Shown: one piece after another, positions 1-12,639 of the stretch
Position numbering within the stretch: position 1 is the first letter of the stretch
Layout: the number at the start of each line of letters is the position of its first letter
Origin: Ampelomyces quisqualis
Taxonomy: Eukaryota > Ascomycota > Dothideomycetes > Pleosporales > Phaeosphaeriaceae
NCBI GenBank assembly: GCA_018398575.1
Contig: JAGTXZ010000005.1
Location: forward strand, 434,001 to 498,000
Reading direction: 5' to 3'
DNA: 64,000 nt
Notes under the pieces: generated by a model
What the model saw: only the letters and a program-made list of their open reading frames with translations
What the model was told of the DNA's origin: nothing
Database searches by the model: none
Position numbers and translations under genes: made by a program

Positions 1-1300
1 AATTAATTACCTTTTTATTGTCTGTATAATTACAAGATTATTCTTAAAGAACTATTACTAAATACGTTTAGTTCTCTGTACAAGTAAAACTAAGAGAAGC
101 TTAAAGCTACTAAGGCCTACATCTAAGAACACCTTTAGAAGAGTTTTATTAAGGCTAGCTAAAGTCCTTTTACTTTACTTATTCTTTGTGTACACAAACT
201 AAATAGAGATATATGTATCTATATAGACTACTAGAAGATTAACGCCCTTACGCGCAAAGACGTCTATCTAATCTCTTATATTAATAAGCTACTGTTATGC
301 TCTTCTAAAGCTAAGATCTTTACTAAGTTTAATATTAAGGCTGCCTTTAACAAAGTTTGTATAAATTCTAACTCTAAAGAGTATACTACCTTTTAGACCT
401 ATTATAGTATATATAAGTGTAAGGTTTTCTCTTTTAGCTTGTGCAATAGGCTAGCTACATATTAACGCTATATAAATAATATACTAATTAATTATCTTAA
501 TAATTTCTGCATTGCGTATCTTAACAATATTCTAATCTACTCTAAGGATATAAACTTATATTAGGAACACGTCTAAAAGGTCTTAGAGCGCCTACGTACT
601 GTAGGACTCTAAGTAGATATTTAGAAGAGTAAATTCTATATAACCTGTACAAAGTATCTAAGTTACGTTTTAACAAACTAGGGCACTAAAGTTAACTCTA
701 ACAAGGTAGAAGCACTCTAAAACTAGGCTAAACCTACTATAGTTACTAGCGTTAAGTTATTTCTTAGTTTTGCTAGTTTCTATTAACAATTTATTAAGGA
801 TTTCTTCTGTGTAGCTAAACTAATTATAAAGCTTTAAAGTTCCTCTACACTGTTTAAATAGACTATAGACTGCTAACAGGCTTTTAATTAGATTAAAGCC
901 TTACTCTTAGCTATTTCTACGCTATCTTATTTCTATCCTAAGTATAATATAAAGTTAAAAACTAACGCGTTAGATAGAGTAATAGCAAGAGTACTCTCTT
1001 AGAAGTACTCTAACAACAAGTAGTATCTTGTAGCCTTCTACAGTTACGCTCTATTTAGGGCTAAGCTTAATTAGAAAATATATAACAAAGAACTTTTTGC
1101 TATTCTAAAAGTGTTTAAGAAGTAGAGAGCTAAACTTACTTCTATATAGAGCTTAATCTAGGTGTATTTAAATTACTGCTTCTTAGACGTTAGGAAAATT
1201 CAAGATTGATCTGATCAGCCCGATTGCTGCAACCCGCAGCAGCCTAACAGCAATACTGTCTACTAGACAATTCGCTAAAGTTGCCCCACTTACTTCTGGT

Positions 1301-1385
1301 CGCTAGCGAGTCGCTAGCGAGTCGCTAGCGACCTGACAGTGTCGCTAGTGTTGCTAGTGTCGCTAGTGTCGCTAATGTCGCCAAT
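1301..1385. repeat. Subterminal GTCGCTAGCGA / GTCGCTAGT array
   Basis: Three head-to-tail copies of an 11-bp unit containing the perfect 10-bp palindrome TCGCTAGCGA. These are followed by several 9-bp GTCGCTAGT-like units. A GTCGCCAAT/GTCGCGGAT relative recurs near the other end (1988-2015). Such subterminal repeats are typically transposase-binding sites in DNA transposons; that role is inferred here. Confidence 0.8.
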
Positions 1386-1419
1386 TTTACTCACGTGACT
1401 GTATTGCTGTATTTTTATA

Positions 1420-1848
1420 ATTACGTAAGTAACCTAAAAATACAAAATATAAAGCGGAATTCCCTCTTTAAAATGCACTATTCAGATTTTTTTTAGCTAC
1501 TCTAGTTATTAAGATATAGCGCGTTGAAGTTATAAACTTTTTTAAAAAAACTTTAAAGTACGTTTAACACAGTAGATCTCAACGCCCACACTATAATATA
1601 TTAAATTAAAATAGTTATAAAGTAAAATCTACACTTTAGTTACTATTTCTTTAAAAAAAAATATAATATATTATCTAGTTAAAGTGCTAGAGCTTTAGCA
1701 AAAACAAGCCTTGGCAAAGAACATTAAAAAGTTACAAACTTCACTGCCGTGCATCTCAGCAACTAGAGCAGCTATAAAAATTCTGAATAGTGCGTTTTAA
1801 AGAGGGCATTCCGCTCTATATTTTAGGTTTTTAGAATAATTACGTAAT
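1420..1848. repeat. Fold-back (long inverted repeat) inside the derivative
   Basis: The arm at about 1420-1545 is the imperfect reverse complement of the arm at about 1728-1848. Shared blocks include CCCTCTTTAAAA, GCACTATTCAGA and AGCGGAAT, and the outer part contains ATTACGTAA. The middle (1546-1727) is AT-rich. The arms differ mainly by C/T and G/A, so one arm looks lightly RIP-mutated. It may be a separate fold-back element nested in the derivative. Confidence 0.7.
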
Positions 1849-4800
1849 CGCGCGGGTAGGGCAGGTGGGTCCAGTAGATCAGGTGGATCAATTTAAGCGT
1901 TTTTGTCTAATTAGGCGGCCAGAACAAATAGGGGTAGCTAGGCACTGTAGACTACGGTCGAAAACTGTCTAGTCAACCGTTCCAACAATGTCGCCAATGT
2001 CGCGGATGTCGCCAACGTTGTGTTTTCCTAACAGAATACTTTATAACTACTAAGGTTCTTAATGCACGTTAAGCACAATAGGCAGAAATTATTACTTCTT
2101 TTAATTTCTGCATTAAGTACACGCCTAGCAAGCTTAACAAGTAAGCTAATATCCTAAGCTAAAGGAAACAAAACGTTAGTAAGGTTAAGGCTGCCTAATA
2201 AGACAACAGATCTTGTGTACTTCTAGGACCTAAACACCTAAACTTCTAGGTTAACTCTAAACTAGCTTAGAACTACGTCTGTAACTAGCTAAAAATTAAT
2301 ATATTAGCTATTTCCGTTTACTCTATTAGTGCTCTCTTAAACATTAACTCTTTAGAACTAATTAAAGCCCTACTAGCAGAGAATTGCTACTCCTTTAAGG
2401 AAAAACGCCTTACGTTACTACTACTGTATTATGTCTAAGAAGAACTACTACTATATTACTTACACCTATATATACCTAAAGATTCTCCTTTGTGCACTTA
2501 ACTAATTTAAGAAGCTTATAATTAGGTATCTACTACTTATCTAAGCGCTATAAAGATGTATTAGCTCTTATCTTAGTAGTATTATTAGAAGAGTATAGAG
2601 GCTACATGCAAACGCTATGTATAAAACTGCGTTACCTGTTAAAGATCCTAACTAAAACAGCTCTAATCCTAAGGTTTCCTCTATCTATTACTAATTCCTA
2701 ATAGGCCTATACAGCATTTGTGTATAGATTTTAAGACATTCCTAACTAATTAGTATAGCTATAATTAAATTATAGTTATTATTAATTGCCTATTAAAGCA
2801 AGCTGTTTCTATTCCTTACTATAAAACAATTAACGCTTAAGAAATAGCTTACTTGTTTATTTAATAGGTATACTAATTTAGTTATACGCCTAAAAGTATA
2901 GTATCTAACTATAGACTCTAGTTTGTGTCCTAATTCTAGTCTAAGTTCTGCAAGATAATAGGCGTGCAACTTAAGCTTTCTACAGCCTACTATAAACAAA
3001 CTAATAGACAAACTAAGATTATAAATAAGTATATTACTTAACAATTAAGGCCTTTTATATTCTATGACTAGGATAACTAGAGTAACCTCTTGCTAATAAT
3101 TAATTAAGCCTAAGCTACGCTGCTGCACTCCGCAATTAGTATAGCGCTATACTAGCTTTTGTTTAGATCTTAACTATAATAGAGCTAAGATTAGGCACTA
3201 TCTTCTTTAAAACACAAAGATATAAACGTTAAAGATGCCTTAAGCTTAGCTACCTGTATGCATGCAGCCTAGCACACAGCTAAAGACAATATAAAAAAGG
3301 CGCAGCAATAGATAGCTGCTAAGGTAAATAAATATTATTAACCTATTAATTAGGTAGTAGGTAACAAGGTTTACCTCTTAACCTAAAACCTATTTGTTAC
3401 CTGCTTAAGTTGCAAACTTGCTAAATTGTAGAAAGGCCTCTTTAAAGTTTTAGAACAAGTTAGCTATTTATTTTAACTAAAGCTACCTAAAGGTTCTAAG
3501 ATCTATAACGTATTTGCTCTAGACGTCCTCTGCAAGAACTCTAACAACCCCTTACCTAGTTAGCTAAGCCTAAACCTATCTAGCATCCTAATTTAAGGCG
3601 TTAAAGAATAGAAAGTTAAAGAGATTCTAGCTAGCAAGCTATACTGCTCTATTCTAAAGTATTATATAAAATAGGTAGGCTATAATTCTAACCTTACCTA
3701 GTACAATACTTTAAACTTTATAGGCGCTTTACACATGTTGCAAGCGTTTTATAAACGCTATCTAAAATAGCTAAGACTCTTACAAGCGTTAGCTAAGTAG
3801 ATTATAGTATAAAAAAAAAGAGTTAAAGATCTTACAGCATTACAAGACAATTATGTTAAGGAAATTAAACTTAATATTGCAACTACTACACTAGTAAGTA
3901 ACAGCTATTAATAATAGAAGTCTTACTCTTCTATTAGATCTAATAGTAGACTATTGTTGCTACTAGTAGGACGTTCTTAATTATTTAAATCCCTAGGTGC
4001 AGACACTAACGCACTACCTAGTTGTCTTCTGTTCTAGCTCTGCTTACTACAAGTACTAGCCTCTTACACTGCCTTTTGCGCCTCCTCTTGCTCTGCTAAC
4101 TAATTAGCCCTTAATACTATTATAATATCTACTAGCTAAGTAACTACACTAGTTAACCTAGCTGTGCTCTTTTTAAGTAACCTAACCTTCTTAGCTATTA
4201 CTCTAACCTCTCTAGCTAGCTCCTTCTTCTAGTAATAAGCGCTAACTAACAAGTTAGCATTATTTATATTAGCTACCTATATAGTGCTTACTTGCACAAT
4301 AGTAGCTAACTAAAACGCTGCCTCTTTAACAGCAGCCTCTTGCTCTAACACTACCTTATTAGACTTATCTCTACCTAAGGCTGCAAACCTATAGTTAAGA
4401 GCCTTAGAAAGGCTATTATACTTCTAGCCTGCATATAAGAAAACTAAGCAACACTTCTTATTTAAGAGTGTGTAATAAGTACACTTCTTAGACATATCTA
4501 AATAAAATCTAAACTTAATATTAAAATAGCTGCAAGTAAAAGCTCTTACAGCCTGCAGGTAAACAACCTAATAGGCTAGAGGATAAGCTCTAGAAGAGAC
4601 ACAAATAGGTATTATGTGTATCTACTATACAGTTAGCTAGTAATTAAGAAAGAATAAGGCTTAGATAGCTTTAGGTATACAAATATAAGGAGAAGAGTAT
4701 AGAGAAGTAGTATACTAGAAGGCTAGCCTTATATATATACTTAAAAAGCTTAAGGTAAAGTTAGAAATATTAAACGCGCTAGCGCGCTAATAAAAACAAC

Positions 4801-4935
4801 AATAAACAGCTATATTATGTTATTCTAAAATAAACTTAAGGTAAATAAGAGTTTATAACAATTTAAAGAAGTATCTAAAACAACACTAATATAGACCCAA
4901 TTAATAGAAACTATTAATTTTAAGAAGAAAGGTAA

Positions 4936-5234
4936 TGTAACAAGTACATACAAACATATATTACATCTAATACTTTATAAAGACTTAGTAACAGATTATA
5001 TAGGAAGCTAGCAGATTAGGACCAAAAGCGCTCTAATAACGCTCTAACTCAGCTGCTATGCCTACTATAAATATAAGCCTATAGTATAGATAGAAGACAA
5101 GTTTCTCTTGTCCTTTTGTACAAGACCTATAGGTATATAGCTAATCTAGAATCTCTAATATAATACGCACTTCTATATGCCTTTAATACGTATCTAATTT
5201 AATTCTAATAGCTGTACCTACCTGCGTTGCTACA
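4936..5234 (+). repeat. LTR of gypsy copy A (3' LTR)
   Basis: A 299-bp LTR starting TGTAACAAG and ending GTTGCTACA (TG...CA). It matches the LTRs at 6739-7037, 7469-7757, 29334-29632 and 36151-36449. Confidence 0.9.
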
Positions 5235-7037
5235 AAAGGCCCTTTTAAAGTTCTAGAACAAGTTAGCTATTTATTTTAACTAAAGCTACCTAAAGGTTCT
5301 AAGATCTATAACGTATTTGCTCTAGACGTCCTTTGCAAAGACTCTAATAACTTCCTGCCTAGTTAGCTAAGCTTAAACCTATCTAGCATTCTAATTTAAG
5401 GCGTTAAAGAATAGAAAGTTAAAGAGATCCTAGCTAGCAAGCTATACTGCTTTATCCTAAAGTATTATATAAAATAGGTAGGCTATAATTCTAACCCTAC
5501 CTAGTACAATACCTTAAACTTTATAGGCGCTCTATATATGTTGCAAGCGTTCTATAAACACTATCTAAAACAGCTAAGACTTTTACAAGCATTAGCTAAG
5601 TAGATTACAGCATAGGAAAAAGAAGTTAAAGATCTTATAGTATTATAAGACAATTATATTAGGGAAATTAAACTTAATATTGCAACTACTACACTAGTAG
5701 GTAACAGCTATTAACAATAGAAGTCTTACTCTTCTATTAGATCTAATAGCAGACTGTTATTGCTACTAGTAGAACGTTTTTAATTATCTAAATCTCTAGG
5801 TGCAGACACTAACGCACTACTTAGTTGTCTTCTGTTCTAGCCCTACTTGCTGCAAGTACTAGCCTTTTACGCTACCTTTTATGCCTTCTTTTACTTTACT
5901 AACTAATTAGCTCTTAATGCTATTATAATATCTACTAGCTAAGCAACTACACTAGTTAACTTAGCTGTACTCCTCCTAAGTAACCTAACCTCCTTAGCTA
6001 TTACTCTAACCTCTTTAGCTAGCTCCTCCCTCTAGTAATAAGCGCTAACTAACAAGTTAGCGTTGTTTATGTTAGCTACTTGTGCAGTGCTTACTTGCAC
6101 AATAGTAGCTAACTAAAACGCTACCTCTTTAACAGCAGCCTCTTGCTTTAACACTACCTTATTAGACTTATCTTTACCTAAGGCAGCAAACCTACAGTTA
6201 AGAGCCTTAAAAAGGCTATTATAATCTTAGCCTATATATAAAAGAACTAGGTAACACTTCTTATTTAAGAGTGTGCAATAAGTACACTTCTTAGACACGT
6301 TTAAATAGAATCTAAACTTAATATTAAAATAGCTACAGGCAAAAGCCCTTACAGCCTATAGGCAAACAACCTAATAGGCTAAGAAATAAGCTTTAGAAGA
6401 GACAGAAATAGGTATTATGTGTATCTACTATACAGTTAGCTAGTAATTAAGAAAGGATAAGGCTTAAATAGCTTTAGGTATACAAACGTAAGAGAAAGAG
6501 TATAGAGAAGTAGTATACTAGAGAGCTAGCCTTATATATATGCTTAAAAAGCTTAAGGTAAAGTTAGAAACGTTAAACGCGCTAGTGCACTAATTAAAAC
6601 AACAATAAACAGCTATATTACATTATCTTAAAATAAACTTAAGGTAAATAAGAGTTTATAACAATTTAAAGAAGTATCTAAAATAACACTAATACAGACC
6701 TAATTAATAGAGACTATTAATTTTAAAAAAGAAGGTAATGTAACAAGTACATGCAAACACATATTATATCTAATACGTTATAAAAGCTTAGTAACAGATT
6801 ATATAGAGAGCTAGTAGATTAGGACTAAAAGCGCTCTAACAACGCTCTAACTCAGCTACTACGCCTAATATAAATATAAGCCTATAGTATAGATAGAGGA
6901 CAAGTTTCTCTTGTCCTTCTATACAAGACCTATAGGTGTATAGCTAATCTAGAATCTCTAATACAACACGCACTTCTATATACCTCTAATACATATCTGA
7001 TTTAATCTTAATAGCTATACCTACCTGCATTGCTACA
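5235..7037 (+). mobile_element. Ty3/gypsy copy B, 3' fragment interrupted by copy A
   Basis: Same family and strand as copies A and D. It starts abruptly in the region before the chromodomain, at the position corresponding to 3429 in copy A and to about 34625 in copy D, and runs to its own 299-bp LTR at 6739-7037. The start coincides exactly with the end of copy A's LTR. The simplest reading is that A inserted into B with AAAGG as target duplication, leaving the rest of B to the left of this window. The five bases after B's LTR (AGCTC, 7038-7042) belong to copy C, so B in turn appears to have inserted into C. RIP-inactivated. Confidence 0.85.
6739..7037 (+). repeat. LTR of gypsy copy B (3' LTR)
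   Basis: A 299-bp LTR, TGTAACAAG to TTGCTACA, collinear with the other LTRs of this family. Confidence 0.9.
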
Positions 7038-7757
7038 AGCTCTAGGCTAAGAAGTATCCTTAGATTTCTTAGTGTCTAACTTTTTTACTTTAGCACTCTA
7101 TTACTAGGTTATAACAGTTAATATAGAGTTTCTTTAGAATTCTCTAGGTGTTATTGCTAGTGCAGCTTTTAGAGAAGTTATTAGTGTTGCCTCTAATACT
7201 CCTAGGTTATTAATAGTTTCTAAGTCTCTATCCTAGCGCTAAACGCAACTTTTACTAAAGTAATTCTAACTATTATTAATAGAAAGTTCTAAACCTAAAG
7301 GCTTTAGCTATTAAGAGATCTAAGAGATTCTAACTGTGTTTAATAGATTTAAGGTTGCAAACAGATCTAATTTAGATAGAGTTCTAGACGTTTTAACGCA
7401 ATCTTTTTAAAAGTAAATAGTAATATTATCTAAATGCTATTACTAGTAGGATAAAGTTTCTCTTGTAATATAACAACGCAGGTAGGTACAGCTATTAGAA
7501 TTAAATTAGATACGTATTAGAGGTATATAGAAGTGCGTGTTGTATTAGAGATTCTAGATTAGCTATATACTTATAGGTCTTGTACAAAAGGACAAGAGAA
7601 ACTTATCTTCTATCTAATACTATAGGCTTATATTTATAGTAGGCGTAGGAGCTAAGTTAGAGCGCTGTTAGAGCGCTATTAGTCCTAATCTACTAGCCTT
7701 CTATATAATCTGTTACTAAGCCTTTATAAAGTATTAGATATAATATGTGTTTGCATA
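7038..7757 (-). mobile_element. Ty3/gypsy copy C, 5' end on minus strand
   Basis: 7038-7468 is the reverse complement of the gag leader of copy D (29633-30052). 7469-7757 is the reverse complement of most of its 5' LTR. The LTR is interrupted at 7757 by TE1. Its last 11 bp (ending TTGTTATA) reappear at 41821-41831 on the far side of TE1, so copy C ends at 41831. The rest of copy C should lie to the left of this window, beyond copies A and B. Confidence 0.85.
7469..7757 (-). repeat. 5' LTR of copy C, split by TE1
   Basis: 289 bp of the family LTR in reverse orientation. Together with 41821-41831 it makes about 300 bp, the family LTR length. Confidence 0.85.
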
Positions 7758-8339
7758 CGTTAGGAAAACACAACGTTAGCAACATCTGCAACATTAGTAA
7801 CACTATTAACACAACTATACTACTAGCTACTAGACAGTTCTTAACTATGCTCTGCTATGCTAAGCAATAACAGTAATACTTAGTATACTATTATTAGCAG
7901 CTTAGTTTGTAGAACTCTTTTGCAAAATAGTTTGTAGTTCTTATATTTAATATAGCTTTGCACTGTCTGCACAACTGTGTTACTAGTTAGCAGCCTATTC
8001 TTAACTGTGCCTAACTATAGTTTAAGTCTAAGGCAATCCCTTTAATAGCGCTGTTACTTAGTTTAGGTTTTGCTGTAAATCTACACTATTCTTGCGCTTT
8101 AAATTAATTTTGTGTTACGTCTACGTATATACTTCTTTTGCAATACTTTTTGCATTCTTGTGCTCTTAAGACTAGGCTATATATCTACTTAAGCGTTTTT
8201 TATCTTATAGCTTTGCATAGTAGTGTACTATACTCTGCAGTTCTACTGCTTAATTTACCTAATTTACACTAGCCCCTTAAGCTTTATAGGGATTTCTTTA
8301 TTATAATTCTACTTAATCTCTTCTCTTTCTATTGTTATA

Positions 8340-10250
8340 CCTTACAGACTACTGCGCAATAATATCTTTATATTCTACTTCTTTAGAACTTTTGTTTCTA
8401 GATTACTTTCTAGGTTGTACAGAATAATACTCTTATACACGTCTGCTAGCTAGCCTAGTTAATATACCCTAAACATAAATTAGTCTTAGGTACTCTGTTT
8501 GTCTTAAAGCTTTGCAATTATAACCTTATTTACTTTAATTAGCGTAATAGCTTCTGTAAACACTATTAACACTACTAAAATAAATGTTAAGTCTAAGTCT
8601 TTCTATTTTGCTAACACAGCGTCTATTTTAGACTTTAGCATTCCTTTCCTTAGTAAAAAAACTATATCTTTACTAAATTTTTTTTAAAGCCTTATCTAGA
8701 GCACTAGTTGCACATATAGTTTGTATAAGCTAATAAGAATTTTAGCCTAAATGTTGCGTAGTACTGTTTAATTATCTGCTAGGCCTTTCTAATTAGGATT
8801 AAGTCTAGTTTTAATATAAGTTCTTTTAGCCTCTAGCTTAATTGCCTTATACTTTGCACTATATACAAGTAGTAAGTTAAGGTTATTAGCAAATATTTTT
8901 TTATCTAGCTGCTAGAAGTGCTGTTAGATATACGTTAATATAAACTGCTTAGTTTTCTTACTTCCTTTGCTTTTAAATAGCGCAGCCTTAAGCTAGGCTA
9001 GCATTAGAAATATTATAATGCTCTGCATCTTAGCGCAGTTAAATATGCATATACTTTTAGCTTTTGCGCTGTTTAGCCTTTCTCGTTATAGCACTATCTT
9101 GCATTTTATTATTACGTTAGCTATAAGCAATTAGAAGTTATCTATTTAGCATAGCTAGTAAAATGTTAGAAAGTTACTCTTAATGCCTAAAATCTTTTAG
9201 CTCTATAGGTCTTGCGTAACTAAAGTTTAACGCAGTATAAACCTTACTGTAATCTTCTTTCTTAACGCTATAAGCGCTATATACTTAAGAGAATTAAGCA
9301 TATTTTTAACTTCTTCTTATACCTTAAATAAGCAGGTGTCTTAGCCCTTTACTATAACTAGGCCTAATATCTTTCTTATTTCTCTTATATCTACAATTTT
9401 CTTAATACTTGCGTACACAAAGTTAGCAGTAGTAAACAGTTTAGAACTATCTATGTTATCCTTCTTGCCTATAAGACAGTACTAGTTTAAGAAGTTCTTA
9501 TTGTTTTACAGTCTGCTAAGCGCTAGGAAGATAAAAATAAGTATCTTGTAAAAACTCTTCTCTATTAGTGTACCTAAGAGGGCCTAGGCCTTCTACTAAT
9601 AACTATAGTTCTTAACTTAAATAGTCTTGTATAAGTTACCTATAATAGTATTCTTAGATTTACAGTTATAGAACTTGTTAAAGATAATATGTCCTTATAT
9701 TACTACGTAGCTAGAAATATTAAAGGCGTCTGTTATGCTTACTTTACTACCTCTTAATAATATTTTGCGTATAGTTATAAGTCTTATAGTTTAGTATTTA
9801 TTAAGCACACGTTTTACTAATATTGTGTAGCTGCATACAATTATAAATTAGCTAGTAGATAGTGCTAGACAGTACGTAGTTACACTTAAGTAGACTTTTA
9901 GTATGTAGCGTTCTTAGATATACTACAAAACTATCTCTATATACTTCTTACTATTCTTTGTAAATTTGCGTAGTAGGACGTTTTAGTTAAACGCTGTAAG
10001 GTGCTATTTAACTTACAGATTAATTTTTATCTCTATTTCTTTATCTACTATTAGTGTACCTATACTCTGTAGAAGAGTATTATCTATAAAGTAAATATAG
10101 AGCGCAAAGAGGTCTTTTAGGTTGCACTAATTAGATTTGCAGAGGCCTATAGTAATAATTTTAGCCTTCTATGCAGCTAGTGCGCAGCCTTATCTGCTTA
10201 CTATAGATACTACTAACTATAGCTCTTCTAGTATTAAAGAGTTTTTTTTG
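8340..10250 (-). pseudogene. SNF2-type helicase/ATPase remnant in TE1
   Basis: The minus strand keeps one readable frame for more than 600 codons, broken only by RIP-type TAG/TAA and small indels. Near 8435-8480 it reads FRVY-stop-LG-stop-LADVY followed by a stretch ending LETKVLKK. This is the pattern of SNF2 motif VI (RxxRxGQ...V...L...ExxxLxxQ) with CGG/CAG codons turned into stops. Upstream, near 9620-9660, IIG-N-L-(gap)-KTI resembles the Walker A region of this family, with a small deletion. The roughly 380-codon spacing fits an SNF2 core. SNF2 proteins are ATP-driven DNA translocases; what one would do in a transposon is unknown. The 5' limit is uncertain. Confidence 0.6.
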
Positions 10251-12250
10251 CATGTATATAGGAATGTCTGTTAGTCTATTATAGAGTACTGTTCTTAACT
10301 ATTGTCTTTAGCTCTATGTTAACTAGTTTTATTCTTTAATTAGTTCTCTTGCACTTTAGTCTAGTTCTTAAAGTGCGCATACCCTATAATTATTATAAGT
10401 ATAGCTAATCTTATTTTTTCTATACCTATTATATTCTTAAATATGCTACTATTGTCTAAAGATAGCTCTTTTTTATAAAGTATATAGGCTTCTGTTAGTT
10501 AGTATACTATAAATAGGACTATTAGTCTCTATAATAAATGTAGTATTATAGGCGCGTTATCCTTAAAGTCTTCTAGTAGAGATCTAAAGAAGTTAGCTAC
10601 TTCCTGCTATTTGTTCTTTTAGCAGTGTTCTATTACTACTCTAATTTAAGCTTGTAGTTTATCTGCTATCTTGTCTTATATATTAGTTGCGTAAATTATA
10701 GTTATAGGCTCTCTATAGTGCACTTACCTTGCGTTTAGTAAAGCTTAGAGCTGCAGCCTTTCTTCTAACGCAAGTTGTTTTGCTAACTAGAGCTCTTTAT
10801 TCTTATCCTTGTTACCTTTATTATACTCTTCTTATTCTTCTTTGCTACTAGAGTAAGTATCTTTCTCTAGTAACTTTTATTATTTTTCTATAGCACTCTT
10901 ATATTTCTGTCTAAGTGTAGTAATTAGCGTAAATGTTGCGTTGTTTTATGTTTACGTAGTATCTTTATCTCTACTTTCCTTTACTTTCTTTATAGTACTA
11001 TTATTCTACTTCTCTAGGCGCTTAATTTTAGTAGTTAGAGTCTTAATGTATATATCTAGGCTGTTATTCTTCTTCTTCTTGCTTCTACTCTATCTGTTAA
11101 AGCGTTTGCTACTATTTACTTTAGGTTCTGTTAATAGTTTATAGGCTAGGTCTGCTAGCGCTCTTGTTATCTTTTGTTATTTACAGTTATTATTTTTAGT
11201 ATTATTGTTAAGCTCTAAGTAGAGGCGCCTTTACCTCTTGTTTCTAGTAGCACCTACTAGGTTTATAATGTTGCTGTTACTACCTAAAGTAAAGTGCACT
11301 ATATTATATAGTTAGCTATTGTTATTTGTATACTATTCTAGGTTATATTACTACTAGGCTTAACTTTGTCTTATACTAAAGTCTAGCATTTAATTGCAAC
11401 GCTCTTAAAGCTTCTTATCTTAACGTGTAAGTTAACAGTTGCAGCTAGATTATTATTATTAGTAATTAGGCGCAGTGCTAACGCGTTAAATATCTTTAAA
11501 GTTCTAACTATATACTAGTCTATAAATTTTAGTTGCAACAGGTGTTTAATAAGTGCACTATATTTAAAATATTATAGCTTTATCTTAAAGTTGCTGTCTT
11601 TAAGCTGCTGTTAACGTGCAGCTGTTATTAGCCTTAAAAGTAAGAAGGTCTAGGTAGTTTAACAATATACGCTGTCTATAATATAGACATTAACGTTGTT
11701 AAGTAATAGTTTAGTTATTATTATAGTAAGACCTATTAGCTAGGTTACTAAAGTAGTAGAAGAACTTAAGACTACTAATACTAACTGCGTGCGTTCTAGT
11801 TCTAAGTTTGCAGGCATTAGCTATCTTTCTATGTATTTAGCTTTAACTTTGTTGCTATAGTCTTAAATTTCTAAGATTATCTTTTTCTATATAGCGCTAG
11901 CTATTGCCTTATAGAATTCTCTTAGTATACTACTGTTAGTTAGTCTAGGGTATATAGTATACTTAAGCTATTTATCTATTATTAGGCTGCGTATTGTCTT
12001 TAGGTAGTTAGCCTGTAAGTATACCTGTTTAATCTTGTTATATATATTCTTGTGCTAGATAAAATCTATTATCTCTTTAACCTATATGCGCTAGTCTACT
12101 ATATTAATATTATAGCCTATTCTTATAATTGCCTGCAATATATTATTAGTAGTTATTGTCTTTGTATTACTTATGTACTATTTATTTAATTAAGGTAGCT
12201 ACTACTTATACTTATTGTTGCAATCTTATAACACACGTATTATATAATAT
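10251..12250 (-). other. RIP-degraded sequence, possible coding remnant
   Basis: Pyrimidine-rich on the plus strand. On the minus strand it can be read as a Lys/Glu/Gln-rich frame with many TAA/TAG, which would fit CAA/CAG-rich coding sequence before RIP. It could be the N-terminal part of the helicase gene or a neighbour. No motif was recognised. The short plus-strand open frame at 10941-11144 is an antisense shadow. Confidence 0.3.
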
Positions 12251-12639
12251 ATTACGCGTAATAGTTAAGAATAGTATAGGCAGGTACAAGAACAGTAAAA
12301 TAGCTACAGCTTAGTTAGTATGTATAGGTGTACTTATATTGTGTACTTACTTGTAACAGTGTTATAATGTACAGTATAGTGTAGTAAACGTAATATAAAA
12401 AATTACATATATTTGCGTTGTAGCACTATTGTTATTGTTGTGTAGTTATAGTGCGTTTGTAGTAGCAACGCAGTATTATATAGTTGTAGTAGTAGGTTAA
12501 ATTATAGGTGCAAGTAAAAGTAAGTAGAGTTTTATTCTAGCATTATATAGCCTTTTACCTAGCGCTAACGCGTTATATTATGTCTTTAAGGTAAGTAAAT
12601 ATATATTCTAGAAAAGCACCTTTTACTGCGTGTTATTCT

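Larger units (their letters stand above)
1188..2033 (-). mobile_element. Non-autonomous TE1 derivative (MITE-like), little RIP
   Basis: An 846-bp insert absent from the same place in copy D (around 33228). It begins CGTTAGGAAAA and ends TTTTCCTAACA, with GA on both sides (1186-1187 and 2034-2035), which fits a 2-bp target duplication in CTTA-GA-ATAC. Its left about 200 bp match the reverse complement of the right end of TE1 (41580-41818). Its right about 80 bp match the reverse complement of the left end of TE1 (7758-7850). It is therefore a TE1 relative with the interior deleted or replaced. It has no coding capacity. Unlike its host it is full of TGA, TCA, TCG and CCG, so it was probably inserted after RIP of the surrounding element. 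Confidence 0.88.
1..5234 (+). mobile_element. Ty3/gypsy retrotransposon copy A, 3' part (RIP-inactivated)
   Basis: This is the 3' portion of a chromodomain gypsy element, cut by the window edge. It aligns base for base with 32044-36449 of the complete copy D, apart from an 846-bp insert at 1188-2033. The remnant frame reads from the reverse transcriptase fingers (VDY at about 225) through RNase H, integrase, a GPY/F-like region and a chromodomain to a 299-bp LTR ending at 5234. Stop codons throughout are TAG/TAA of the kind RIP creates from TGG, CAG and CAA. The bases directly after the LTR (AAAGG, 5235-5239) belong to copy B, so A appears to have inserted into B. Not functional. Confidence 0.9.

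Noticed and set aside
2793..3044. 83-codon minus-strand frame in copy A
   Set aside because: Antisense to the gypsy integrase remnant; the corresponding place in copy D has the plus-strand coding frame.
10941..11144. 67-codon hydrophobic plus-strand frame (possible membrane peptide)
   Set aside because: Antisense of a Lys/Glu/Gln-rich RIP-damaged minus-strand region; Phe/Leu/Ser richness is the expected shadow.
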